In this document: positions 36,668 through 44,896 of the stretch, one piece after another | How the letters are laid out: each line of letters starts with the position of its first letter | Position numbering within the stretch: position 1 is the first letter of the stretch | Assembly: GCA_902573465.1 (NCBI GenBank) | Contig: CACGJX010000001.1 | Span: 1 to 52,802 of the forward strand | Source of the DNA: an uncultured Pelagibacteraceae bacterium | GTDB lineage: Bacteria; Pseudomonadota; Alphaproteobacteria; Pelagibacterales; Pelagibacteraceae | Length of the DNA: 52,802 bases | Direction: 5' to 3' | Notes under the pieces: model-generated | Told to the model about the DNA's origin: nothing | What the model saw: the letters and a program-made list of their open reading frames with translations, nothing else | Database searches by the model: none | Program-made: the position numbers and the translations under genes

Positions 36668-39046
36668 TTATTGGATGCTCGCTTGAGATTTATCATCTTT
36701 TTTAGACATATCAACCTCAACCCACTCTGTTTTCTTAAGCTCTTTAGTTAGGGCAATTTTTAAAACCTCATCAGCAAACTCAACTGGAGTAATTTTTATC
36801 TCATCAATAATCTTTTTTGGCATATCTACCAGGTCTTTTTCATTTTCTTTTGGAATTAAAACCTCTTTTATACCTGCTCTATGGGCTGCTAATAGCTTTT
36901 CTTTTAACCCACCAATAGGTAATACTTGGCCAGTCAATGTAACTTCACCAGTCATAGCCACATCTTTTTTTACTGGAATGTTAGTAATTGATGAAACTAT
37001 TGATGTAACCATTCCTATTCCAGCAGATGGGCCATCTTTTGGCGTTGCTCCCTCAGGAACATGAATGTGAAAGTCTTTTTTCTCAAACAATGGAGGAATA
37101 ATTCCATATTCTAAGCATTTTGATCTTACAAATGATTTTGCAGCTTTAACCGACTCTTGCATGACGTCACCAAGCTTCCCGGTAATTTGCATACGACCTT
37201 TACCTGGCATTGTTACTGTTTCTATTTTTAAAATCTCTCCACCATATTCAGTCCAAGCTAATCCTGTTACTATACCTACTCTATTTTCAGACTCTAACTC
37301 ACCTGATTTAAATTTAGGAACTCCCAAAAAGTCTGGTAGATTTTTTGAGTTAATATTGACTTCTTTTTCTTCTCCAGAGACAACCTTTTTAACTACTTTT
37401 CTTGCAATTTTAGAAATTTCTCTCTCAAGATTTCTTACTCCGGACTCCTTTGTGTAACTTCTAATTACTTCTTTTATAATATCATCACCTAAGTTCATTT
37501 CTTTTTCCTTCACACCATTATCTTTTATTTGTTTTGGAAGAAGATATTTGTTTGCAATATTTATTTTTTCATCTTCTGTGTAGCCTGCCAATCTAATAAC
37601 TTCCATTCTATCTAATAATGGAGGTAAAATATTTAATGTATTAGCTGTAGTCACAAACATTACATCAGATAAATCATAATCAACTTCTAGATAGTGATCA
37701 TTAAAAGTCGTATTTTGTTCTGGGTCTAAAGCCTCTAATAAAGCTGAAGAAGGATCTCCTCTATAATCATTTCCAACTTTATCAATCTCGTCTAAAAGTA
37801 TTAATGGATTTTTAGTTCCAGCTTTTTTCATCATTTGAATAATTTTACCCGGTAAAGAACCAATATAAGTTCTTCTGTGACCTCTAATTTCTGCTTCGTC
37901 TCTCATTCCACCTACCGACATTCTTACAAATTCTCTGTTTGTTGCTTTAGCAATTGATTTTCCTAAAGATGTTTTTCCAACACCAGGCGGTCCTACTAAG
38001 CATAAAATAGGGCCTTTAATCTTATCCATTCTTTTTTGGACAGCTAAAAATTCAATAATTCTCTCTTTAACTTTTTCTAAACCAAAATGATCTTTATCTA
38101 AAACTTCAAGTGCTTTTTTTAAATCTATAACAACATCGCTTTTTTTATGCCAAGGAAGATCTATCATCCAATCTAAGTAATTTCTTACTACAGTAGCTTC
38201 AGCTGACATCGGGCTCATATTTTTTAATTTTTTTAATTCTTGAAGACATTTTTTCTCAATATCTTTTGGCATTTTAGATTTAAGAATTGCTTTATTTAAA
38301 CTTGTATTTTCATCTTTGCCATCCTCTATTTCACCCAACTCTTTTTGGATAGCTTTTAATTGTTCATTTAAATAGTATTCTCTTTGAGTTTTTTCCATTT
38401 GAGTTTTAACTCTTCCTCTAATTCTTTTTTCCACTCCAATAATACTTGTCTCATTTTCCATTATTTTTATGATCGCATTTAATCTTTTCTTTACATCTAT
38501 AGTCTCGAAGATTTGTTGTTTCTCTGAAATTGTAGCTGTGATGTGTGAAGCTATGTTATCTGCAATCTGAGATGGATCTTTTAATTGTTTAATTGTATTA
38601 ATAGTCTCACCAGAAACTTTTTTATTTATAGAAGTTAATTTTTCCATTCGTCTGATTGCTGTAACAGCTAATGGATACAAATCTTCATCACCATCGATCA
38701 CATCATTGTGAGGTGTAAAATCACAAGTTATAAACTTTTCATTATCTTTAAAATCAATAATTTTTACTCTTCGAACACCCTCAACCAAAACTTTAACTGT
38801 TCCATCTGGGAGTTTCAAAAGTTGTAAGATACTACCTTCGCATCCATACATAAATATATCTGTTTTCTTAGGATCATCGATTTCAGAATTTTTTTGAGTT
38901 ACTAAAATTATTTTTTTCTCTTTTTTCATCACCTCATTTAAAGCAGATATTGATTTATCTCTTCCAACAAAAAGTGGAATTACCATGCTAGGAAAAACCA
39001 CAATATCTCTTAGTGGTAATAACGGTGAAGAAGTTTTTACGTCCAT
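36668..39046 (-). CDS. lon: ATP-dependent protease Lon
   Basis: A 792-residue LonA. The N-terminal substrate domain begins LPLRDIVVFPSMVIPLFVGR (about 11-30). The AAA+ core has Walker A GPPGVGKTS (about 350) and Walker B PLILLDEIDKVG, and the protease domain has the catalytic serine in PKDGPSAGIGM (about 672) and the lysine in GGLKEKLLAAHRAG (about 715). It degrades misfolded and specific regulatory proteins in the cytosol. Complete length. It follows clpX in the usual alphaproteobacterial order; the hupB gene that commonly follows lon is not there. Confidence 0.97.
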   Translation of the reverse strand: MDVKTSSPLLPLRDIVVFPSMVIPLFVGRDKSISALNEVMKKEKKIILVTQKNSEIDDPKKTDIFMYGCEGSILQLLKLPDGTVKVLVEGVRRVKIIDFKDNEKFITCDFTPHNDVIDGDEDLYPLAVTAIRRMEKLTSINKKVSGETINTIKQLKDPSQIADNIASHITATISEKQQIFETIDVKKRLNAIIKIMENETSIIGVEKRIRGRVKTQMEKTQREYYLNEQLKAIQKELGEIEDGKDENTSLNKAILKSKMPKDIEKKCLQELKKLKNMSPMSAEATVVRNYLDWMIDLPWHKKSDVVIDLKKALEVLDKDHFGLEKVKERIIEFLAVQKRMDKIKGPILCLVGPPGVGKTSLGKSIAKATNREFVRMSVGGMRDEAEIRGHRRTYIGSLPGKIIQMMKKAGTKNPLILLDEIDKVGNDYRGDPSSALLEALDPEQNTTFNDHYLEVDYDLSDVMFVTTANTLNILPPLLDRMEVIRLAGYTEDEKINIANKYLLPKQIKDNGVKEKEMNLGDDIIKEVIRSYTKESGVRNLEREISKIARKVVKKVVSGEEKEVNINSKNLPDFLGVPKFKSGELESENRVGIVTGLAWTEYGGEILKIETVTMPGKGRMQITGKLGDVMQESVKAAKSFVRSKCLEYGIIPPLFEKKDFHIHVPEGATPKDGPSAGIGMVTSIVSSITNIPVKKDVAMTGEVTLTGQVLPIGGLKEKLLAAHRAGIKEVLIPKENEKDLVDMPKKIIDEIKITPVEFADEVLKIALTKELKKTEWVEVDMSKKDDKSQASIQ

Positions 39047-39067
39047 AAAATCAATATGGATATTAAA

Positions 39068-39094
39068 ATTATTTTTGCAATACCTTTTTACAAG
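39068..39094 (-). promoter_or_regulatory. Possible lon promoter with CTTG -35
   Basis: On the minus strand CTTG (plus 39091-39094) is followed after 17 bp by AATAAT (39068-39073), 22 bp ahead of the lon ATG. A similar arrangement stands before clpX. CTTG is the conserved part of alphaproteobacterial heat-shock (sigma-32) -35 elements, but the -10 does not show the C-rich sigma-32 pattern, so a normal promoter is equally possible. Confidence 0.3.
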
Positions 39095-39106
39095 TTATTA
39101 GGGTTA

Positions 39107-40375
39107 TTAAGCCGCTGTTGTCTTAGTTGTTTTGGATTTACTATCCTTTTTTGAATGAACAATAATTGGCTGCGACAGACCCTTAGCTGCTGATGAGTCG
39201 ACTATTACCTCTTCAATATTTTCTTGACTCGGTAAATCATACATTGTTTTAAGAAGTATATTTTCTAAAATAGATCTTAAACCTCTTGCTCCTGTTTTTT
39301 TACTAATTGCTTTGATTGCAATTTCTTTAAGTGCAGAGTCTTTAAATACTAATTTTGCACCATCAAGTTTAAATAACTCCTGATATTGTTTTGTTAGTGA
39401 ATTTTTTGGTTCTTGCAGTATTTTAATTAAAGATTTTTCATCTAAATCTTCTAGAGTGGCAATCATAGGCAATCTACCAATAAACTCAGGTATTAATCCA
39501 TATTTGAGCAAATCCTCAGGCTCTAAGTTCTTCATCCACTCACCAGTCTTTTTATCTTGTATATTCTTAACATCTGCTCCAAAACCAATGGATGTTCCTT
39601 TATCTCTCTGAGAAATAATTTTATCAAGTCCCGCAAATGCTCCGCCACAAATAAATAAAATATTTGTAGTATCGACTTGTAAAAATTCTTGTTGAGGGTG
39701 TTTTCTACCACCTTGAGGAGGCACACTTGCAATTGTCCCTTCCATTATCTTTAATAAAGCTTGTTGAACACCTTCACCAGAAACATCTCTAGTAATAGAC
39801 GGATTTTCTGATTTTCTACTAATTTTATCTACCTCATCAATGTACACAATTCCTCTTTGGGCTTTTTCAACATTATAATCTGCTGCTTGTAACAATTTTA
39901 AAATAATATTTTCTACATCCTCTCCTACGTAACCTGCTTCTGTTAAAGTTGTTGCATCAGCCATTGTAAATGGAACATCTAAAATTCTAGCCAGCGTTTG
40001 TGCTAGTAAAGTTTTTCCACATCCAGTTGGACCAACTAATAGTATATTAGATTTTGCAAGCTCTACATTTTTACTTGTTTTATTTTCATAGTTTAGTCTT
40101 TTGTAGTGATTGTGAACAGCTACAGATAAAACTTTTTTTGCGTGAGATTGTCCGATTACATAATCATCTAGGACTGTACAAATCTCTTTTGGTGAAGGTA
40201 AACCATCTTGATGTTTAACAAATGTGTCTTTGCTTTCTTCTTTTATAATATCCATACAAAGTTCAACACACTCATCACAAATAAAGACAGTTGGACCTGC
40301 AATTAATTTTCTTACTTCGTGTTGGCTTTTACCGCAGAAAGAGCAATAAAGAATATTTTTATTATTTGTATTCAT
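39107..40375 (-). CDS. clpX: ATP-dependent Clp protease ATP-binding subunit ClpX
   Basis: A 422-residue AAA+ unfoldase. The N-terminal zinc-binding domain has C11, C14, C33 and C36 (CSFC and CDEC). Walker A is [12 protein letters not shown], Walker B is [10 protein letters not shown], and the GYVGEDVE pore loop and the IGF loop equivalent (SIGFGADV) that docks on ClpP are both visible. It feeds substrates to ClpP, encoded just upstream. Complete; the last 15 residues are a Lys/Thr-rich tail. Confidence 0.97.
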   Translation of the reverse strand: MNTNNKNILYCSFCGKSQHEVRKLIAGPTVFICDECVELCMDIIKEESKDTFVKHQDGLPSPKEICTVLDDYVIGQSHAKKVLSVAVHNHYKRLNYENKTSKNVELAKSNILLVGPTGCGKTLLAQTLARILDVPFTMADATTLTEAGYVGEDVENIILKLLQAADYNVEKAQRGIVYIDEVDKISRKSENPSITRDVSGEGVQQALLKIMEGTIASVPPQGGRKHPQQEFLQVDTTNILFICGGAFAGLDKIISQRDKGTSIGFGADVKNIQDKKTGEWMKNLEPEDLLKYGLIPEFIGRLPMIATLEDLDEKSLIKILQEPKNSLTKQYQELFKLDGAKLVFKDSALKEIAIKAISKKTGARGLRSILENILLKTMYDLPSQENIEEVIVDSSAAKGLSQPIIVHSKKDSKSKTTKTTAA

Positions 40376-40404
40376 AAATTTTAACGAATCAATAAGTCTA
40401 CTTT

Positions 40405-40430
40405 ATTATAAATGACTCCTATTAATCAAG
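40405..40430 (-). promoter_or_regulatory. Possible clpX promoter with CTTG -35
   Basis: On the minus strand CTTG (plus 40427-40430, in CTTGAT) is followed after 16 bp by a perfect TATAAT (40405-40410), 29 bp before the clpX ATG. It lies in the 85-bp clpP-clpX gap and would give clpX an independent start from clpP. The perfect -10 is the main support. Confidence 0.45.
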
Positions 40431-40460
40431 TTTTGGATTTTGTAAACTATATGTGGTGTT

Positions 40461-41072
40461 CTAAGATCTTTTCTCTACTACGGAGTCTATAAGTCCAAAA
40501 GATTTAGCCGCATCTGCAGTCATAAAATTATCTCTTTCTAAAGCAGTTTTAATTTCATCCACAGATTTGCCAGTATGTTTAGAATATATTTCGTTCAATC
40601 TTTTTTTTAAAGAAAGCACTTCATTAGCATGAATTTCGATATCAGTAGCCTGTCCTTGAAATCCTGCAGATGGCTGATGAACCATAATTCTTGAATTTGG
40701 AAGTGAAAATCTTTTTCCTTTTGTTCCTGCTGATAATAAGAAAGATCCCATTGAGGCTGCTTGTCCAATGCATAAAGTTGAAATATCTGGTTTTACATAT
40801 TGCATTGTGTCGTAAATACCTAAGCCTGCAGTAACAAGTCCACCTGGGCTATTAATATATAAAAAAATTTCTTTTTTAGGATCTTCTGCTTCTAGAAATA
40901 ATAATTGAGCTGTAATTAATGAAGCTACATTGTCATTAATTTGACCTGTCAAAAAAATAATTCTTTCTTTTAATAGTCTTGAGTAAATATCATAAGCTCT
41001 TTCACCTTTATTGGATTGCTCAACAACCATAGGTATTAAGCTACTCATATGTTCTGACAGTTTATTATTCAT
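40461..41072 (-). CDS. clpP: ATP-dependent Clp protease proteolytic subunit ClpP
   Basis: A 203-residue serine peptidase. The catalytic triad is complete: S107 in [11 protein letters not shown]132 in RIMVHQP and D181 in ERDNFM. The N-terminal [20 protein letters not shown] is typical. ClpP forms the double-ring chamber fed by ClpX. Two nearby Met codons (residues 1 and 9) could start the protein; the first gives the usual length with propeptide. It follows tig by 33 nt. Confidence 0.97.
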   Translation of the reverse strand: MNNKLSEHMSSLIPMVVEQSNKGERAYDIYSRLLKERIIFLTGQINDNVASLITAQLLFLEAEDPKKEIFLYINSPGGLVTAGLGIYDTMQYVKPDISTLCIGQAASMGSFLLSAGTKGKRFSLPNSRIMVHQPSAGFQGQATDIEIHANEVLSLKKRLNEIYSKHTGKSVDEIKTALERDNFMTADAAKSFGLIDSVVEKRS

Positions 41073-41105
41073 AAAGTTGATTCGTATTACTTATACAACT
41101 TGAGA

Positions 41106-42518
41106 TTACTTTTTGCTAACTTTTTTTGTTTTTTTGGCAGGAGACTTTGTTTTTGGTGTGGTTTTTTTTACTTCTTTTTTTTTAGTCTCAACTTTTTTCT
41201 TTGAGGCTTGTTTTGTTCCATCATCTTGATTTTGAGATTGTTTTAATATTTTTTCGGCTTCCTCTTTCGAAACCTCCTTTTTATTAGACTTTGCTTTCTG
41301 TTTAACAAGATTTAAAATTTTTTCCTCATAAACTGTTCCTCTTAAACTGGCCAATGCTGATTGATTTTTTTGATAAAAATCCATTACCATTTTTTCTTGA
41401 CCAGGCATCATTCTTATTTGTTTTTGAACTTCAGCCTGTAATTCTTGTTCTGATACTTTTATCTGATTTTGCTCACCAAATTCGTTTAATATTAAACCAA
41501 CTTTAATTCTTTTTTTTGCTATCTCTTCAAAATTTTCTTTACTCTTTTTTATATCTTCATCTGTCATTCCTTGAGATAGAGCTTTCACCTCTTCATCAAC
41601 TAAATTTTGTGGAATTTCATCTACTTTAAATTTCTCTAATTCTTTAAGAATTTGATTTTTTGACAATCTGTCTAGTGAATTTTTATATTCATCATTTATT
41701 TGCTTTGAAATTAAAGTTTTTAAATCTTTTAAATCTTTCGCTCCCAGATTTTTTGCAAATTGGTCATCTATTTTTACTTCCTCTGAAATTTTCACCGATA
41801 ATATTTTACAATTAAATTTTGCTTTTTTATTTACTAACTCTTTTTCAGGAAAATTTTCAGGAAGAATAGCTTCAACAATTTTTTGATCATCTTTTTTTAC
41901 ACCTACCAATTGTTTATCAAAACCTTTTAAAAACAAATCTTTACCTAAGGTTAATTGTGTATTTTTTCCTTCCCCTCCTTTAAATGATTTTTCATCAACG
42001 GTAGCTGTATAGTCAAAAGATACTAAATCACCCTCTTTTGCTTTTGTCTCAGGTGGAGCATCTTTAAAGCTTGGTGTATTTTTAGCTATTTCTTTAATTC
42101 TTTTTTCAGTTTCGCTCTCGTCGATTTTAACCGTGTATTCATCAAATTTAATATTTTCTATAGATTTTAATTCAACTTTAGGAAACTCTGTTACAGAAAT
42201 TATGTATTCCAGATCTTTATCTTCACCATAAGTTTTGAGATCCAATTTTGGTTGTCCTGCTGGTTTTATTTTATTTTCCTCTAAAGCTTTTGTAGTTGTG
42301 TCTTTTAAAACTTTGTCTAAAACTTCACTAAATACTGCTTTACCAAATTGTCTTTTTAAAACTTCTACAGGAACTTTTCCTGGTCTAAAGCCTTTTAAAT
42401 TTACAGTGCCTTTAATCTCTTCATATTTTTCATCCATATAAGAGTTCATAGTCTTTTTATCGATGAAAACTTTGATATCTTTATTAAGACCTTTTTTATT
42501 TTCTACTGTAACTTTCAT
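41106..42518 (-). CDS. tig: Trigger factor, ribosome-associated chaperone
   Basis: A 470-residue trigger factor. The N-terminal ribosome-binding domain has the signature GFRPGKVPVEVLKRQFG (about 44-60), the FKBP-like PPIase domain begins at DLVSFDYTATVDEKSF (about residues 164-179), and the C-terminal chaperone arms include LILNEFGEQNQIKVSEQELQ. The last about 60 residues (from KSNKKEVSKEEAEK onward) are a Lys/Thr/Pro-rich tail not seen in E. coli. The start codon lies only 10 nt after the 3' end of tRNA-Leu, without a Shine-Dalgarno sequence. Confidence 0.96.
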   Translation of the reverse strand: MKVTVENKKGLNKDIKVFIDKKTMNSYMDEKYEEIKGTVNLKGFRPGKVPVEVLKRQFGKAVFSEVLDKVLKDTTTKALEENKIKPAGQPKLDLKTYGEDKDLEYIISVTEFPKVELKSIENIKFDEYTVKIDESETEKRIKEIAKNTPSFKDAPPETKAKEGDLVSFDYTATVDEKSFKGGEGKNTQLTLGKDLFLKGFDKQLVGVKKDDQKIVEAILPENFPEKELVNKKAKFNCKILSVKISEEVKIDDQFAKNLGAKDLKDLKTLISKQINDEYKNSLDRLSKNQILKELEKFKVDEIPQNLVDEEVKALSQGMTDEDIKKSKENFEEIAKKRIKVGLILNEFGEQNQIKVSEQELQAEVQKQIRMMPGQEKMVMDFYQKNQSALASLRGTVYEEKILNLVKQKAKSNKKEVSKEEAEKILKQSQNQDDGTKQASKKKVETKKKEVKKTTPKTKSPAKKTKKVSKK

Positions 42519-42528
42519 AATGTTTTAA

Positions 42529-42613
42529 TGGTAGGGCGAAAAGGACTCGAACCTTCACAGATTGCTCTATCGGTTCCTAAGACCGACGCGTCTACCAATT
42601 CCGCCATCGCCCC
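42529..42613 (-). tRNA. tRNA-Leu (anticodon UAG)
   Basis: An 85-nt class II tRNA on the minus strand with a long variable arm and encoded CCA. The anticodon loop GTCTTAGGAAC gives UAG, reading leucine CUN codons. The 5' end GGGGCGATGGCGGAATTGG is the standard Leu start; acceptor pairing is GGGGCGA with TCGCCCT (one G-U), and the discriminator is A. It stands directly upstream of tig, a conserved alphaproteobacterial pairing. Confidence 0.96.
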
Positions 42614-42628
42614 ACAAATTCAAATGGT

Positions 42629-42657
42629 TTTATATATGATTGAAACTATTTGTCCAA
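42629..42657 (-). promoter_or_regulatory. Predicted promoter of tRNA-Leu (and probably tig)
   Basis: On the minus strand TTGGAC (plus 42652-42657) and TATAAA (42629-42634) are exactly 17 bp apart, with the tRNA 5' end 15 bp downstream of the -10. This is a good consensus match. The 10-nt spacing from tRNA-Leu to tig suggests that the promoter also drives tig. Confidence 0.55.
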
Positions 42658-42702
42658 CGACAATTATTGTAAATTTTATAATTTTTACTCTATAATATTA
42701 TT

Positions 42703-42954
42703 ATGATTGTTTCTCCATGTATAAGTATCTGCAAAACCGATCCAAAAACAGGCTATTGTTATGGGTGTGGAAGAAACAATGAAGAAAAAAAAATTTGGAA
42801 ACTTGAAGATACAACTGCCGAGTGGAAAAAAGAAAATCTTGAAACTATTCAAAAAAGATTGACTGGTTGGCAACTAGAAAGTTTTAAAGAGTCCTATACT
42901 TATAAAATTGAAAATGGTATCTCTCTTTTTAAAAAAAAATTATTAAATGAGTAA
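42703..42954 (+). CDS. DUF1289 family protein
   Basis: An 83-residue protein with a four-cysteine knuckle, C6, C10, C19 and C22, in SPCISIC...GYCYGCGR, followed by NNEEKKIWKLEDTTAEWK. This is the DUF1289 pattern (S-P-C-I-x-x-C ... C-x-G-C-G-R-T-x-x-E-I-x-x-W), common in proteobacteria. The cysteines probably bind zinc or iron; the function is not known. It opens a plus-strand group of three overlapping small genes: its end overlaps the next start by 8 nt. Confidence 0.85.
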   Translation: MIVSPCISICKTDPKTGYCYGCGRNNEEKKIWKLEDTTAEWKKENLETIQKRLTGWQLESFKESYTYKIENGISLFKKKLLNE

Positions 42955-43120
42955 AACTACAATTGTAATTATTGTGTATGTTCTAGGTCTTATTTTTGGA
43001 GCTCTATTTCTAGATTTATGGAGTGCTGACACTAATATTATTAAAGGGTTAGTGGGACTTGGTTGGACAGCTTTACTTTTAATTGGTTTATTTTTTGCTG
43101 AAAAAAATGAGAGCAATTAA
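42947..43120 (+). CDS. Small membrane protein, 57 residues, unknown
   Basis: An ORF of 57 codons starting MSKTTIVIIVYVLGLIFGAL and ending FFAEKNESN. Two hydrophobic stretches (about 5-22 and 36-51) flank a short loop with DLWSADTNIIKG, so a two-helix inner-membrane hairpin with both ends on the same side is likely. Its ATG overlaps the end of the DUF1289 gene by 8 nt, and its end overlaps the secreted-protein gene by 14 nt, the coupling typical of this window's real genes. I recognise no family. No pseudogene sign. Confidence 0.65.
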   Translation: MSKTTIVIIVYVLGLIFGALFLDLWSADTNIIKGLVGLGWTALLLIGLFFAEKNESN

Positions 43121-43529
43121 ATATTTAATCTCTCTTTTATTAGTAATTTTACCCTTCCAGCATCTTAAATCAGAAATAATCATCATGAGTAAATGTGACG
43201 ATAAACAAGATGAATTTTTAAAGAATGAATACATCTTAAATTTAGACGAATTAATCATGACTCGAAATTATGTATATAAGGAAAAAACATATCAAAAATA
43301 TCGACTTACTGATTTAAGTATTAAAAAATCAAATTCATATGTGCGAAATATTTATGAAGAAGATGGTAAAATACTTACTCATAAACATGGTTATCCTCAA
43401 TTTTACACTCAAATTCTTTTTGAAAAAGACAAACAAGAAATTTTCATGAAAACCGTTCTTAATGATGAAGAAGGAATATCAAAAATTTCTACTTGTAAAA
43501 AAATTGAAAAATTTAAAAAAGAAAGTTAA
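43107..43529 (+). CDS. Secreted hypothetical protein, 140 residues
   Basis: The start is taken as the ATG at 43107, not the in-frame TTG at 43083, because it gives a clean signal peptide (MRAIKYLISLLLVILPFQHL, cleavage probably near residue 22). The mature part (about 118 residues) is soluble, hydrophilic and mostly beta-like, with one cysteine near each end (SKCDD and STCKK) that could form a disulphide in the periplasm. No known family is recognised. The gene is third in a plus-strand chain of overlapping genes and meets the convergent small basic gene stop to stop. Confidence 0.65.
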   Translation: MRAIKYLISLLLVILPFQHLKSEIIIMSKCDDKQDEFLKNEYILNLDELIMTRNYVYKEKTYQKYRLTDLSIKKSNSYVRNIYEEDGKILTHKHGYPQFYTQILFEKDKQEIFMKTVLNDEEGISKISTCKKIEKFKKES

Positions 43530-43651
43530 CTTTTTTTGTTCTTCTTAGAAGAATTTTTTTTTCTATTTCCAAATCTATTATTAGTAATATTGCTTCTATG
43601 TTTAGCGTAAGCTTGTTTCTGTGCTTGTTTCATTGCTCGTTTTGATGACAT
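43526..43651 (-). CDS. Very small basic protein, 41 residues
   Basis: An ORF of 41 codons, starting MSSKRAMKQAQKQAYAKHRS and ending KKNSSKKNKKS. It is highly positively charged (about 15 Lys/Arg in 41) with no hydrophobic core, suggesting RNA, ribosome or DNA contact. The stretch NRFGNRKK weakly recalls the N-R-x-x-F-G-R-x-K pattern of DUF4169, but I would not assign it. The ATG follows the histidine-phosphatase stop by 4 nt, so both may form one operon. The start and stop fit the spaces between neighbours exactly. Confidence 0.5.
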   Translation of the reverse strand: MSSKRAMKQAQKQAYAKHRSNITNNRFGNRKKNSSKKNKKS

Positions 43652-43655
43652 AAAA

Positions 43656-44213
43656 TTAAAAATCTATTTCTATACTACCAATTTTATTAAAATTTTTATC
43701 TGCAATAACTATTTCGCCCGATGAAGGAGCATAATCTAAAGCTTCAGATATTACTACATAATGTGTCACAAAAATCAGATTTTTATTACCTTTGAATTTT
43801 ACAACAAAATTTTTCAAGTCTGTCATTTGTTTATTCTTATTATCGGCAAACTTTGCGCTAAAAAAGGAATTTAAGAAATTCTTTGTTTCAAAATTTGTAA
43901 AAGCTAATTTAGCAGTATCTTTGCAGCGACACCATTCACTTGAAAAAACCTTGAAAATGGGAATATCATTTTTTAAAAAAAAATTTCCAATTTCTTTAGC
44001 TTGTTCTCTTCCTTCCTCACTCAAATTTCTTTGTGTCCCACAATTATTAATATCAAAATTTTCAGGATCTCCACCACCTGGTGCATATGCATGTCTAATA
44101 AATATAAGTTTATCGCCTTTTTTTAATTCTAAATATAATTCTTGATTTAAATCTGCTTTAATCGTTGAAGGTAAAGTTATAAAAATAATAAAAAAAAATT
44201 TTATAAGTTTCAT
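43656..44213 (-). CDS. Histidine phosphatase family protein, exported
   Basis: A 185-residue phosphoglycerate-mutase-fold protein. A signal peptide covers about 1-20 (FFFIIFITLPSTIKA). The catalytic RHA motif is R40-H41 in LIFIRHAYAPGGGDP, followed by RNLSEEGREQAKEIG and SSEWCRCKDTAKLAF; the second active-site His is in LIFVTHYVVISEAL (about 150). The APGGGDP insert after RHA resembles exported phosphatases of unknown substrate. The start codon is only 2 bp from that of the divergent uracil-DNA glycosylase gene. Confidence 0.86.
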   Translation of the reverse strand: MKLIKFFFIIFITLPSTIKADLNQELYLELKKGDKLIFIRHAYAPGGGDPENFDINNCGTQRNLSEEGREQAKEIGNFFLKNDIPIFKVFSSEWCRCKDTAKLAFTNFETKNFLNSFFSAKFADNKNKQMTDLKNFVVKFKGNKNLIFVTHYVVISEALDYAPSSGEIVIADKNFNKIGSIEIDF

Positions 44214-44215
44214 AA

Positions 44216-44896
44216 ATGACTATTAAATTAAAAAAAATAAATAATACAATTATTAAATGTAAAAAATGTCCGAGACTTATTAGTTTTATCAAAAAAATTT
44301 CAATACAAAAAAGAAAACAAAATAAGAATGAGAAATACTGGGGAAAGCCAGTCCCAGGCTTTGGAGATAACAAAGCAAAATTGATGATCTTAGGTCTTGC
44401 ACCTGCAGCTCATGGCGGAACAAGAACTGGAAGAGCATTCACAGGAGATAAATCAGGAAATTTTTTATTTAAGAGTTTATTTATAACAGGAATTTCAAAT
44501 CAAAATTTTTCAGAAAAAGCAAATGATAATTTAAGATTGAAAAATACTTACATAACTAATATTCTTAAATGTGTTCCTCCAGGAGATAAACCAGAAAATG
44601 AAGAATTAAATCGTTGTTCAAATTATTTTGAAAACGAAATTGAAAATTTAAAAAATCTTAAAGTGATTGTTACTCTAGGAAAAGTTGCATTTGATAATTG
44701 TTTAAAAATTTATAAAAAAAAGTTTATGCTTCACAAAAAATTTGAATTTAAACACGGAAATAAATATTTATTACCAGATAATAAAGTTTTGATTGCCTGT
44801 TACCACCCAAGTCCAAGAAATGTAAATACAAAATTAGTAACGACTACTATGATTAACCAATTACTTATTAAGGCAAAGAAAATAGCTAAATTTTAA
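44216..44896 (+). CDS. Uracil-DNA glycosylase, family 5 (UDGb type)
   Basis: A 226-residue protein with four cysteines for a [4Fe-4S] cluster: C15 and C18 (KCKKCPR), then NILKCVPPGDKP and NRCSNYF. Motif A is MILGLAPAAHGGTRTGRAFT and motif B is CYHPSPRNVNTK, both marks of family 5 (UDGb) enzymes that remove uracil or hypoxanthine opposite other bases, even from double strands. This repair is useful in an AT-rich genome. It is divergent from the phosphatase (2 bp) and its end overlaps ybgC by 11 nt. Confidence 0.9.
   Translation: MTIKLKKINNTIIKCKKCPRLISFIKKISIQKRKQNKNEKYWGKPVPGFGDNKAKLMILGLAPAAHGGTRTGRAFTGDKSGNFLFKSLFITGISNQNFSEKANDNLRLKNTYITNILKCVPPGDKPENEELNRCSNYFENEIENLKNLKVIVTLGKVAFDNCLKIYKKKFMLHKKFEFKHGNKYLLPDNKVLIACYHPSPRNVNTKLVTTTMINQLLIKAKKIAKF

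Noticed and set aside
42646..42665. TTGTC-CAAC-GACAA small hairpin upstream of DUF1289
   Set aside because: Only 5 bp and it overlaps the -35 of the tRNA-Leu promoter; likely chance.
42685..42873. 62-codon minus-strand ORF opposite DUF1289
   Set aside because: Phe-rich shadow of the DUF1289 gene, which has a clear cysteine motif on the plus strand.
43083..43106. TTG start for the secreted 140-residue protein
   Set aside because: It would disrupt the signal peptide and lengthen the overlap with the 57-residue ORF; the ATG at 43107 fits better.
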